This document shows positions 5,940 to 12,377 of a stretch of 18,483 bases of DNA, piece by piece. The stretch covers positions 1-18,483 of the forward strand of contig UQIG01000041.1 of NCBI GenBank assembly GCA_900541135.1. Reading direction: 5' to 3'. A program made the translations under genes and the position numbers. The notes beneath the pieces are model-generated. The model was given only the letters and a program-made list of their open reading frames with translations. It was not told where the DNA came from and searched no databases. Within the stretch, counting starts at the first letter, position 1, and each line of letters begins with the position of its first letter. Source of the DNA: an uncultured Collinsella sp. GTDB lineage: Bacteria; Actinomycetota; Coriobacteriia; Coriobacteriales; Coriobacteriaceae.

Positions 5940-6701
5940 ATGGATCAGATTTACGACAACAGGTACTATTCCGCCGGTTCGCGTGAGCCGTCGCCTCGCC
6001 GTGCGCGCGCGGTGCAGCTCGGTGGGTCCGCCTACGCCGGCGCCGACCGCTCCATGCAGCGCCCGACAAGTACCTCGCGCCCCAATGCTCAAGTGAATAC
6101 TTCGGCAGATGGACCGGTGCACCCGGCACGTTCGACACATGCGTCGCATCCCTCGGCTCAAACGCACGACAGGTCGAGCAGGCCCTCGAGTCGTCTTTCG
6201 GGTTCGGACTTTATGCGCTACGCCAACGACAATGCGGTGGTCAAGGCAATCTATGACTTTACGCATGGCTCTCTGCGCCCGCTGTTTATCGGTATCGTGG
6301 TGGCGCTGGTGCTCATGAGCCTGTATTTCCCCGTGCGCGACCTGTACGTGGCAAAGCGTTCGAGCGATATCTTGACCAAGCAGGTCGAGATTCGCCAGCA
6401 ATACAATGATGGGCTGCAAAAAAGCGTCGACAAGCTGCTCTCGGAGGAGGGTATCAAGGATGCGGCATCCGAGGACCTGGGCTTGGTGATGCCCGGCGAG
6501 AAGAGGATTGAAGTGCAGGGCCTGGACGGCGATTCGGATGCCTCGTCGAGCCAGAAGTCGTCGAACGCCAAGAAGGCCAGCGAAGTTGCCAAGGAAATCG
6601 AAGAAGTCGGTAAGGACGCGCCGTGGTACATCCAAGCGCTCGACATGCTGTTTGGGTTTAACGGCGTCGAGGGCCAGACAGTCGTGTCCAACGGCAAATA
6701 G
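5940..6701 (+). CDS. FtsB/DivIC-family septum formation initiator protein
   Basis: A 253-residue bitopic membrane protein. Residues 1-110 are a disordered cytoplasmic tail rich in Ser, Pro, Arg, His and Thr. A single membrane helix follows (about 114-130, LFIGIVVALVLMSLYF), then a short coiled coil (about 138-168) and the family ending EDLGLVMPGE (178-187). Family members bridge FtsL and FtsQ in the divisome. The C-terminal tail (190-253) is longer than usual and rich in Ser, Lys and Glu. The ATG at 5940 has only a weak AAGGCG box; the frame is open upstream to 5814, but that part overlaps the enolase terminator. Position between eno and ppx/gppA matches the actinobacterial block, where mycobacteria also carry an FtsB-like protein. 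ppx starts 20 bp downstream. Confidence 0.85.
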   Translation: MDQIYDNRYYSAGSREPSPRRARAVQLGGSAYAGADRSMQRPTSTSRPNAQVNTSADGPVHPARSTHASHPSAQTHDRSSRPSSRLSGSDFMRYANDNAVVKAIYDFTHGSLRPLFIGIVVALVLMSLYFPVRDLYVAKRSSDILTKQVEIRQQYNDGLQKSVDKLLSEEGIKDAASEDLGLVMPGEKRIEVQGLDGDSDASSSQKSSNAKKASEVAKEIEEVGKDAPWYIQALDMLFGFNGVEGQTVVSNGK

Positions 6702-6721
6702 CGCCCGGAGGGGAGCTCGCA

Positions 6722-7723
6722 ATGACAAATTGCAAACGCTATAAGGTGGCCGCGATCGACCTGGGAACGGTGTCGTCGCGACTGGTGCTGGCGCAGGTCG
6801 AGGCCGGGGCGATCGTGAAATCGTCCAAGCATACCGAGATCACCGACTTGGGCGAGGGCGTGGACGCGACGGGGCGCTTTTGCGAGGCGGCCGTTGAGCG
6901 CGTGCTCGCTGCGTGCCGCATGTTTGTGGACGAAGCCCGTGCCTTTGGGGCCGCGTGCATCTGCACCACGTGCACGAGCGCCGCACGCGATGCGTCCAAT
7001 GCTGCCCTGCTGCTGGACGGCCTGCGCGATCTGGGGCTCGAACCGCAGGTGATTCCGGGCGAGGTCGAGGCGCGCCTGACGTTTTTTGGCGTAGCGCACG
7101 ACTTTGCAGGCGAGCGCATCATCGTCGCCGATTCGGGTGGCGGCTCCACGGAGCTCGCGACGGGCGTCTATGCGCCTGAGCGCGGGGTCTTTGCGCTGGA
7201 GGGAACGCGCTCACTGGACATCGGTTGCCGTCGCGTGACGGAGCGGTTTTTCTCGGCGCTGCCGCCGTCGACGAATGAGCTTGCGGTTGCCGCCGCGTGG
7301 GCGGGCGAGCAGTTCTCCGCCTATTTTGAGGGCCTGCCTGTCGACTTTGAGCGCGCCGAGCGCCTCGTCGCGGTGGGCGGTACCGTCACCACGCTCGTGG
7401 CGCTGGTCCACGAACTGGAGCCGTACGACTCGAGCTTTGTGCACCTGCGCGAGCTTTCGATGGAGCAGGTCTCGGCCGCCATCGATCGTATATCTACGCT
7501 GGATGTGGAGGGTATCGCCGCGCTACCGGGCGTACAGCCCAAACGCGCGGGCGTGATTCTGGCTGGCGCCGTGGTGATCCGCGAGCTCATGCGTGCCGGC
7601 GGTTACGACATGCTCACCGTAAGCGAGAACAGCCTCCTCGCCGGTATGGGCGCCACCATCAACGAGACTCTCGACGGCGCGACCCCCACCATCGCCTGGA
7701 CTCCCAGCCTCAGCGCCCTTTAA
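6722..7723 (+). CDS. Ppx/GppA family phosphatase (exopolyphosphatase-like)
   Basis: A 333-residue protein of the ASKHA fold with only the catalytic core, as in short actinobacterial Ppx proteins. Motifs: phosphate-1 loop AIDLGTVSSRL (11-21), CTTCTSAARDA in place of the usual AT-S-A-RDA, catalytic glutamate region IPGEVEARLTFFG (E116 likely) and phosphate-2 loop ADSGGGSTELATG (136-148). The C-terminal LAGAVVIRELM and VSENSLLAGM segments also fit. The family removes terminal phosphate from polyphosphate or converts pppGpp to ppGpp; sequence alone does not separate the two. GGAGGGGAG upstream gives a strong start. The gene is 20 bp from the ftsB-like gene and probably cotranscribed. DUF501, which often sits between these two in actinobacteria, is absent here. 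Confidence 0.9.
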   Translation: MTNCKRYKVAAIDLGTVSSRLVLAQVEAGAIVKSSKHTEITDLGEGVDATGRFCEAAVERVLAACRMFVDEARAFGAACICTTCTSAARDASNAALLLDGLRDLGLEPQVIPGEVEARLTFFGVAHDFAGERIIVADSGGGSTELATGVYAPERGVFALEGTRSLDIGCRRVTERFFSALPPSTNELAVAAAWAGEQFSAYFEGLPVDFERAERLVAVGGTVTTLVALVHELEPYDSSFVHLRELSMEQVSAAIDRISTLDVEGIAALPGVQPKRAGVILAGAVVIRELMRAGGYDMLTVSENSLLAGMGATINETLDGATPTIAWTPSLSAL

Positions 7724-7726
7724 ATA

Positions 7727-7793
7727 AGTTGCGGTGAAATACGGACTAAAATCGCCCTTTCGGGCACCAAACAGTCCCTATTCCACCGCAACT
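7727..7793. repeat. 67-bp palindrome after ppx/gppA
   Basis: Arms 7727-7747 and 7773-7793 pair at 19 of 21 positions (mismatches 7737/7783 and 7742/7778). An inner GCCC-TTTC-GGGC hairpin reads as GCCC-GAAA-GGGC on the minus strand, a GNRA-type tetraloop. It begins 3 bases after the ppx stop. On the minus strand the stem is followed by TTATTTAAAG, so it could act as a weak terminator for the convergent DUF4143 gene. On the plus strand no T-run follows. The long matched arms also suit a dispersed palindromic repeat. Confidence 0.75.
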
Positions 7794-7798
7794 CAACA

Positions 7799-7861
7799 GC
7801 CGGCACCTGGGGACGTTCCTTTTCTGCCGGCACCTGGGGACAGTCCTTGCGGGGCGTCCCC
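7799..7861 (+). repeat. REP-like 27-bp modules, locus 2
   Basis: GCCGGCACCTGGGGAC occurs at 7799-7814 and again at 7826-7841, a period of 27 bp. The first copy continues GTTCCTTTTCT and the second AGTCCTTGCGG. A third piece, GTCCCC at 7856-7861, can pair with GGGGAC at 7836-7841. The layout matches the loci at 1076-1108 and 16479-16520, with a different 9-base prefix but the same GGGGACGTTC core. It lies between the convergent ends of ppx and the DUF4143 gene. Confidence 0.75.
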
Positions 7862-7868
7862 ACAGCGC

Positions 7869-9170
7869 CTATGCCAGCTTGTCGATTTGCCCAATCTCCC
7901 AAAGCGGAATATTGACGAGCATGCCCTCGTCTCTATATGCCGCCAGGGAGCTCCTCACGCAACGCTCGAGCTTGAATTTTTCGCAGGCTATTTTCAGACT
8001 CTTCGCTTTAAGGTTCTCTGCCGCCTTGACCTCAAGCGGAAGCACGGTTCCCGCATGGTCGATGGCAAAGTCGGTTTCGGCATTGCCAGAGGTAGAGGAC
8101 CAATACGCGGGAGTTTTGTCCTGGAGCAAAAGCTCCTGCGCGACGTATTGTTCGGTCAGCGAACCTTTGAACTCGGTAAAAACAGCGGATCCGTTAAGAA
8201 CGATGGCCGGAGAGAGACCGGAGAGCGCTCCGAGGATGCCGGTGTCGATGCAGAACAGTTTGAAGCCCGAGAGGTCTTCGTAGCTCGAGAGCGGCGCCTT
8301 TAGAGCGGAAACACGTGGCACCTTATGAACGATTCCGTAGTCCGTGAGCCACTGGAGGCTTTCCTCGAAATCGCGTGCGCGCGCTCCGGGGCGAAGGGCG
8401 CCATAGACAAACTTCTTGTTCTCTTTGGCAAGCTGGCCGGGAAGGGATTTCCAAACCAACCTCATGCGCTCGATGATGCGGGCGGGTGCATGTTTGCCAA
8501 AATCGGATTCGTAAGCCTCGATGATTTGCTGCTGAAGCCTTCGGGCTTCGATGAAGTCGCGTGTCTCGGCGAAAGCGGAGACAACTTCGGGCATACCGCC
8601 GACAACAAGGTATTCCTTGAGCAAGTGTTCGAGCTTTTCGGTAACGTTTGCTAGAAGGTTCATGTCTGCGGCAAGGATGGCGTCGGCGAGCGGGTCGCCG
8701 TCGACGGCACGAACGAACTCGGCGAACCCCATGGGACGCATGGTGAGCTGGTCGATTTTGCCGACGGGAAATGACTCGTTTTCGCGTCGGAGCGCGAGGC
8801 CCATATAGGAACCGGCTGCTACGATGTGGTATTCGGGTGCAAGCTCGTTGAAGTACTTGAGCGAGGTGATCCCGCGCGGGGCCTCTTGGATCTCGTCGAA
8901 GATGATGAGCGTGTCTGCTGGCGTTACAGTTTGGCCACGTAGGAGTTCTATCTGGGAGATGATGCGCTTGGGGTCGAGGTCCCCATCGAACAGCGAGCGT
9001 GTGCTCGGCTCGAGCATAAAGTCAAAACGAATGACGTTTCGATACTGCTGGCTTGCGAATTCGTTAAGAAGCCAAGTCTTTCCTGTCTGGCGGGCTCCCT
9101 TAAGCAAGAGAGGTTTGCGATTCGTCCTTGATTTCCAAGCGATAAGTTCGCTCATAAGCTGTCGCTGCAT
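7869..9170 (-). CDS. AAA ATPase with DUF4143 C-terminal domain
   Basis: The 433-residue protein has an AAA_14-type P-loop domain followed by DUF4143. Walker A is GARQTGKT (25-32) and Walker B is LIIFDEIQ with D92 and E93. AAGSYMGLAL fits the sensor-1 strand. Near the C-terminus E365-T-D367 and E380-V-K382 form an E-x-D...E-x-K pattern like PD-(D/E)XK nucleases, a known feature of this family. Such proteins are abundant and patchily spread in gut bacteria; their biological role is not established. The start is the ATG at 9170-9168, not the TTG four codons upstream, because GGGAGG sits just before it. The gene has its own promoter beside a palindromic tandem repeat and is flanked by REP-like DNA, which suggests an accessory insertion into core genome. 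The family assignment is firm; the function is unknown. Confidence 0.9.
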   Translation of the reverse strand: MQRQLMSELIAWKSRTNRKPLLLKGARQTGKTWLLNEFASQQYRNVIRFDFMLEPSTRSLFDGDLDPKRIISQIELLRGQTVTPADTLIIFDEIQEAPRGITSLKYFNELAPEYHIVAAGSYMGLALRRENESFPVGKIDQLTMRPMGFAEFVRAVDGDPLADAILAADMNLLANVTEKLEHLLKEYLVVGGMPEVVSAFAETRDFIEARRLQQQIIEAYESDFGKHAPARIIERMRLVWKSLPGQLAKENKKFVYGALRPGARARDFEESLQWLTDYGIVHKVPRVSALKAPLSSYEDLSGFKLFCIDTGILGALSGLSPAIVLNGSAVFTEFKGSLTEQYVAQELLLQDKTPAYWSSTSGNAETDFAIDHAGTVLPLEVKAAENLKAKSLKIACEKFKLERCVRSSLAAYRDEGMLVNIPLWEIGQIDKLA

Positions 9171-9193
9171 ATTGCCTCCCAACCCTCTCGGTT

Positions 9194-9222
9194 AGTATAA
9201 GGCCATTTGGGTATTTCCATCG
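9194..9222 (-). promoter_or_regulatory. Promoter of the DUF4143 ATPase gene
   Basis: The minus strand reads TATACT at 9199-9194, 23 bases before the ATG, giving a leader of roughly 17 bases that holds the GGGAGG box. The region 16-18 bp upstream (9216-9223) has no good -35 match and is occupied by the first copy of the TTTTCC-ATC-GGAAAA palindrome. A protein bound there would compete with RNA polymerase, or activate it. Confidence 0.5.
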
Positions 9223-9298
9223 GAAAATGTGCGAGACAACCACGTTTTTCCATCGGAAAATGTGCGAGACAACCACGTTTTTCCATCGGAAAATGTGG
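9214..9298. repeat. 33-bp tandem repeat (2.6 copies) holding palindromes
   Basis: Units begin at 9214, 9247 and 9280. The first two are near identical over 33 bp and the third breaks off after about 18 bp (CCATCGG at 9217, 9250 and 9283). Each unit contains TTTTCC-ATC-GGAAAA, an inverted repeat with 6-bp arms; the copy nearest the gene has one changed arm base (ATTTCC). A 33-bp period is close to three helical turns, so bound proteins would line up on one face. The array is directly upstream of the DUF4143 ATPase promoter. Units abut each other with no unique spacers. Confidence 0.85.
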
Positions 9299-9378
9299 TA
9301 GGAAACTCATTGGGTGGGCGGAAAAAGTAGTCAAAAAAGCCCCGTCCCAAATGAGCTGCTCTGCAGTTGACGGCGTCC

Positions 9379-9417
9379 AAAAGAAACGAGCCCGCATCCC
9401 TGGGGAACACGGGCTCG
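9379..9417 (-). terminator. Terminator of tRNA-Leu
   Basis: On the minus strand CGAGCCCG (9417-9410) pairs perfectly with CGGGCTCG (9394-9387), with a partly paired loop containing CCC and GGG. The T-rich tail TTTCTTTT follows. It begins 12 bases after the encoded CCA of the tRNA. No T-run is present in the plus direction. Confidence 0.75.
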
Positions 9418-9429
9418 CAAGCAATCATA

Positions 9430-9514
9430 TGGTAGGGGCGGTGGGACTCGAACCCACAATCCTTGCGGCGAGAGATTTTAAGTCTCCTGCGTATGCCAAT
9501 TCCGCCACGCCCCC
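9430..9514 (-). tRNA. tRNA-Leu (anticodon UAA)
   Basis: The minus strand folds as an 85-nt class II tRNA. The acceptor arm is GGGGGCG with CGCCCCT, and discriminator A and encoded CCA follow. The anticodon stem GGAGA/TCTCT encloses the loop CTTAAAA, anticodon TAA. The long variable arm is expected for leucine. The T arm GTGGG-TTCGAGT-CCCAC is perfect. The gene lies 31 bp after the stop of the upstream minus-strand gene, so it may be cotranscribed or have a promoter inside that gene. Confidence 0.97.
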
Positions 9515-9545
9515 GTGAGACTAGAAGTCTAGCACAAGCCGTCCG

Positions 9546-10169
9546 TTACGCGTTGACGGCCATCGAGTGTTGCCCCGACTTCTCCAGGAACTCCTGGAAC
9601 TTGGCTTCGTCGCCCTTGTTCTTGTACTGCAGAGCCAACAGATACTCCAAGCGGCAGCTCTTGACCTTGTCGTCACCGGCCTCCTTGAGCATGCGCTCCA
9701 GCTCGGGAATGTCGTTGTGGCGCTTGAGGATCATCGTGTCGTACATCAGCTGACACTCGTGTGCAACCGCCTCGGCTTGACCGCCCTCAAAACCCTTGAT
9801 CTCGTGCAACAGTTCCTTGGACTTTTTGCGGTCCTCCTGGCCAACGTAGTAGTTAAAGGCCTTAATCACCAAGTCGACGCGCTGCATCTTGGGGAGATTG
9901 AGTCCCAGCAGCAGGTCGAACATCTCGCTGGCGCGCTCGTGGTCCTCGCGCAGCAGATAGGAGTTCAGACGCAGGTAGTCGCGGTTGTAGCGCGGGTACA
10001 GCATGCTGGTGAGTTTGCCGTCGAGCAAACGATCGAACTCGTCCCACTGCTTGGCGGCCATCAACTGCTGCAGACGCTTGAACGTGGTGCGTTTTTTGAC
10101 GCTAAAGAACACCGACACGGCGATGCAGATGATAACGACGGCGGTCCAGAGGGTGCGGGAATCGGGCAT
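9546..10169 (-). CDS. Membrane-anchored helical-repeat (TPR-like) protein, function unknown
   Basis: The 207-residue protein has one N-terminal membrane helix (about residues 8-24, WTAVVIICIAVSVFF), then a basic KKR and a soluble region made entirely of amphipathic helices. Alternating motifs such as LMAAKQWDEFDRLLDG, LLREDHERASEMFDLLLG and LALQYKNKGDEAKFQEFLE resemble tetratricopeptide repeats without a strict consensus. Such proteins usually serve as protein-binding platforms. I recognise no specific family. The ATG at 10169 is chosen because an AGGA box lies 8 bases upstream and the membrane helix starts just inside. The frame is open to 10280 but crosses the promoter. It is upstream of tRNA-Leu on the same strand and divergent from the PTS IIB gene. 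Confidence 0.75.
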   Translation of the reverse strand: MPDSRTLWTAVVIICIAVSVFFSVKKRTTFKRLQQLMAAKQWDEFDRLLDGKLTSMLYPRYNRDYLRLNSYLLREDHERASEMFDLLLGLNLPKMQRVDLVIKAFNYYVGQEDRKKSKELLHEIKGFEGGQAEAVAHECQLMYDTMILKRHNDIPELERMLKEAGDDKVKSCRLEYLLALQYKNKGDEAKFQEFLEKSGQHSMAVNA

Positions 10170-10184
10170 TTCAGGGTCCTTAGT

Positions 10185-10201
10185 CGCTCGCAAAGCGAGC
10201 G
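10185..10201 (-). promoter_or_regulatory. Hairpin in the 5' leader of the TPR-like gene
   Basis: CGCTCGC (10185-10191) and GCGAGCG (10195-10201) form a perfect 7-bp stem with a 3-base loop. It lies between the -10 and the start codon, just upstream of the AGGA box. It could stabilise the mRNA or affect ribosome access. Confidence 0.45.
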
Positions 10202-10224
10202 GTATGACAACACGTACTAGATGT

Positions 10225-10254
10225 ATTATACGCAGCGAGCAAGCAAACTGGCAT
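10225..10254 (-). promoter_or_regulatory. Promoter of the TPR-like gene
   Basis: The minus strand has a perfect TATAAT at 10230-10225 and an ATGCCA (4 of 6 to TTGACA) at 10254-10249 with 18-bp spacing. The start site would be near 10218, giving a leader of about 50 bases. A 10-bp inverted repeat, CGCAGCGAGC (10231-10240) with GCTCGCTGCG (10282-10291), begins right next to the -10 and reaches into the divergent PTS IIB upstream region. Confidence 0.65.
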
Positions 10255-10332
10255 AAAAGCTCATCGAGGCCGAGTGCCATCGCTCGCTGCGGTACACTTA
10301 CCTAAAGTAAACCATGAAGGGAGACATTACCT

Positions 10333-10620
10333 ATGAAGAAGATCGTTTTGGCTTGCGGTGCTGGCGCTGCTACTTCCACGCTCGTTGCCCAGAAGGTCGC
10401 CACCCTGCTCGACGCCAACGGTTACGCCGACAAGTATGAGATCGTGCAGTGCGCCATCTCCGAGGCCAAGGATTACTGCGACGAGGGCGCTGATCTGCTG
10501 ATCGCCACCACCGTTGCCCCCGAGGGCCTCACCTGCCCGTACGTGAGCGGCGTGCCCTTCATGACCGGCATGAACCGCGTCGCTGCCGAGAAGGCCGTCC
10601 TCGACGTCATGGCTCAGTAG
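10333..10620 (+). CDS. Stand-alone PTS IIB component (galactitol/GatB-like)
   Basis: A 95-residue protein with the P-loop-like phosphocysteine site VLACGAGAATST; C8 is the predicted phosphorylation site. The family passes phosphate from IIA to the sugar bound by IIC at the membrane. Size and fold signature fit the lactose/galactitol IIB superfamily, best GatB. AAGGGAG at 10317-10323 gives a good start. No IIA or IIC gene is adjacent: upstream is the divergent TPR-like gene and downstream a VOC protein. It may work with components encoded elsewhere or have a regulatory role. The GC-rich codon choice resembles that of enolase, consistent with good expression. Confidence 0.88.
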   Translation: MKKIVLACGAGAATSTLVAQKVATLLDANGYADKYEIVQCAISEAKDYCDEGADLLIATTVAPEGLTCPYVSGVPFMTGMNRVAAEKAVLDVMAQ

Positions 10621-10631
10621 GCGCTGCCTGC

Positions 10632-11006
10632 ATGAATGAGCAGAACGCCAATCCGGTCGAGCTCTTTGGCATGCGCGTTGCCCATGTGGGCATTAACGCT
10701 GCCGACCCGGCAGACGCCTTGGAGATCGCGGAGCTGTTCTCGACGATGATGGGTCTGCCCGTCATCGAGACCCCCGTTTCGTACTTTAACGATTCGCTGG
10801 TCGAGGTCATGAAGCAGAACGGTCGAGGCGCCAAGGGCCACATTGGCTTTGCCGTCAACGACATCGATGCGGCCGAGAAGTGGTTTGCCGAGCGCGGGCT
10901 CGAGGTTAACGAGGAGTCGCGCGTGCTGCTGCCCGACGGCGGCACCAAGCTCGTGTACTTTAAGCGCGAGTTCGCCGGCTTCGCCGTGCACCTGTGCCGC
11001 GAGTAA
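10632..11006 (+). CDS. VOC-fold (glyoxalase/dioxygenase superfamily) protein
   Basis: A 124-residue single-module VOC protein. HVGINAADPADALEIAELF starts the first beta-alpha-beta unit, and KGHIGFAVNDIDAAEKWF starts the second. The ending LVYFKREFAGFAVHLCR closes the fold. The pattern resembles the VOC-like module that some Firmicutes carry fused to KDPG/KHG aldolases (GHIAIGTNSV-like block and GGFAIHL ending), so a sugar-acid metabolic role is conceivable. The gene starts 11 bp after the PTS IIB stop with no clear ribosome binding site, so coupling is likely. An internal ATG at 10671 (MRVAHVGI) is an alternative start. Substrate unknown. Confidence 0.75.
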   Translation: MNEQNANPVELFGMRVAHVGINAADPADALEIAELFSTMMGLPVIETPVSYFNDSLVEVMKQNGRGAKGHIGFAVNDIDAAEKWFAERGLEVNEESRVLLPDGGTKLVYFKREFAGFAVHLCRE

Positions 11007-11030
11007 CGCACAAGCTGTCATAGCTAGCAA

Positions 11031-11067
11031 AAAGGGATAGGGCTGCGTGGCCCTATCCCTTTATTTA
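11031..11067. terminator. Bidirectional intrinsic terminator
   Basis: AAAGGGATAGGGC (11031-11043) and GCCCTATCCCTTT (11050-11062) form a perfect 13-bp stem with a 6-base loop. The plus strand continues ATTTATG. On the minus strand the stem runs into a TTTTT tract at 11033-11029. It serves the VOC gene and the convergent sensor kinase gene, which ends at 11082. Confidence 0.92.
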
Positions 11068-11081
11068 TGCCGAGGGGCTTC

Positions 11082-12377
11082 CTATCGTGGCAGGCGAATC
11101 GTAAAGCGGCTGCCGACCCCTTCGACCGAGGTCACACCGATGACGCCGCCGTGGCTGTCGACGATCCACTTGGCGATCGCAAGCCCCAGACCCGAACCCT
11201 GTGCGCCGGCATCGCGCGCGTTGTCGGCACGGTAGAACCGCTCGAACGCGTGAGCTGCGGATTCCTGGTTCATGCCGATGCCCTCGTCCTCAACACTTAT
11301 GTCGATCGTGCCCGCGCCCGCATCCGGCGTTATGCCAAATGTGACGGTCGTTCCCGCATCCGAGTACTTGGCGGCGTTTTGCACGATCACGCGCAGAGCC
11401 TGCTTCACGAGCGCCACGTCAACGGGCGCGTCGCAGCGCGGGTCGCTGACAAGCACAGCGTCAAAGGCCAGTCGATACGTGTGCTCGGTATCGATCATCT
11501 GCGATTCCTCGCATACCTCGCCGACCAGTGCGGCCAGGTTGGTATTCGCGCGCCGTAGGACCGTGCGCCCGGCATCGCCGCGCGCCAAAAACAGCAGCTG
11601 CTCCACGAGCTCTTGCATGTGCTCGCTTTCGGCCTTAAGGGACGCGATGGATTCTGCCAGCACGTCCGGGTCGTTTTTGCCCCAGCGGTCGAGCATGTTT
11701 ACGTAGCCCTGAATCACCGCGATGGGCGTGCGTAGCTCGTGGCTTGCATCGTTGACAAAGCGCATCTGCTGCAGCTTTGCCTCTTGCATCTGGCGCAGCA
11801 GGCGGTTGAGCGCGACCTCGATGCTTGCCAGGTCGGCGTCGCCGGTGGTGACGCTCGGCGAGTCGACGCTTGCGCGCTCGATGGCCTGCTCCAGTGTCTC
11901 CATTTTGCCGCCGGCGAGTTGCATGCGGCCGAGTTCGTCCACGCGCAGTGCCAAGTCGTTGAGCGGTGCCATGGTACGGCGCACACGGCGGGCACCGCCG
12001 AGCATGTTGAGCACGCTGATGACCTGCCAACCCACAACGACAAGGTAGAGAGGCCATAGCGCGACGAGGTCCTGCGCGAGGGGGAAAGTCTTGGTGGTGC
12101 GCGCAAGCTCGACGGTATAGGTGAGCGTTGTCAGGTCCCAGCCGCGCGCGGGCGTCAGCGACATGCCGTGAACGGTGGCGCCGGGAATCCAGCCTGCGGT
12201 AAACGCGCCATCGGGCAGCGTCTGGTTGTATCCATAGACGAGGATCGCCGCCGCAATCACCATCAGCAGCAGATCGAGCCAGACGTAGCTTATCAGGCGG
12301 CGCCACATATAGCTCCAGTTGATGGCACGGGCGATGGAGGTGACGCGTTTGGCCTCGGCGTTACGCACGGCAGACAT
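11082..12377 (-). CDS. Sensor histidine kinase
   Basis: A 431-residue HisKA kinase. Two membrane helices (about 34-50 and 107-125) flank a short extracytoplasmic loop of roughly 55 residues, so the input domain is small. A HAMP-like linker follows. The H-box is NDASHELRTPIAVIQGY with H213 as the phosphorylated histidine. The N-box is VIVQNAAKYSD (N334), and the ATP lid has VEDEGIGM (D364) and GSGLGLAIAKWIV (394-406). All catalytic boxes look intact. The start at 12377 overlaps the end of the response regulator gene by 17 bp, so the pair is translationally coupled. Signal unknown; the partner DUF4342 membrane protein suggests an envelope-related input (inference). Confidence 0.95.
   Translation of the reverse strand: MSAVRNAEAKRVTSIARAINWSYMWRRLISYVWLDLLLMVIAAAILVYGYNQTLPDGAFTAGWIPGATVHGMSLTPARGWDLTTLTYTVELARTTKTFPLAQDLVALWPLYLVVVGWQVISVLNMLGGARRVRRTMAPLNDLALRVDELGRMQLAGGKMETLEQAIERASVDSPSVTTGDADLASIEVALNRLLRQMQEAKLQQMRFVNDASHELRTPIAVIQGYVNMLDRWGKNDPDVLAESIASLKAESEHMQELVEQLLFLARGDAGRTVLRRANTNLAALVGEVCEESQMIDTEHTYRLAFDAVLVSDPRCDAPVDVALVKQALRVIVQNAAKYSDAGTTVTFGITPDAGAGTIDISVEDEGIGMNQESAAHAFERFYRADNARDAGAQGSGLGLAIAKWIVDSHGGVIGVTSVEGVGSRFTIRLPR

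Noticed and set aside
5847..6728. 293-codon minus-strand open frame opposite the ftsB-like gene
   Set aside because: Low-complexity Arg/His/Leu-rich translation. The plus strand has the FtsB/DivIC signature and a sensible membrane topology.
9214..9298. Possible small CRISPR array
   Set aside because: The 33-bp units are contiguous with no unique spacers and no cas genes are nearby; this is a tandem repeat.
9152..9428. Minus-strand open frames running through the 33-bp repeats
   Set aside because: The 33-bp unit is a multiple of 3, which keeps frames open by chance. The frames cross a promoter and have no similarity or ribosome binding site.
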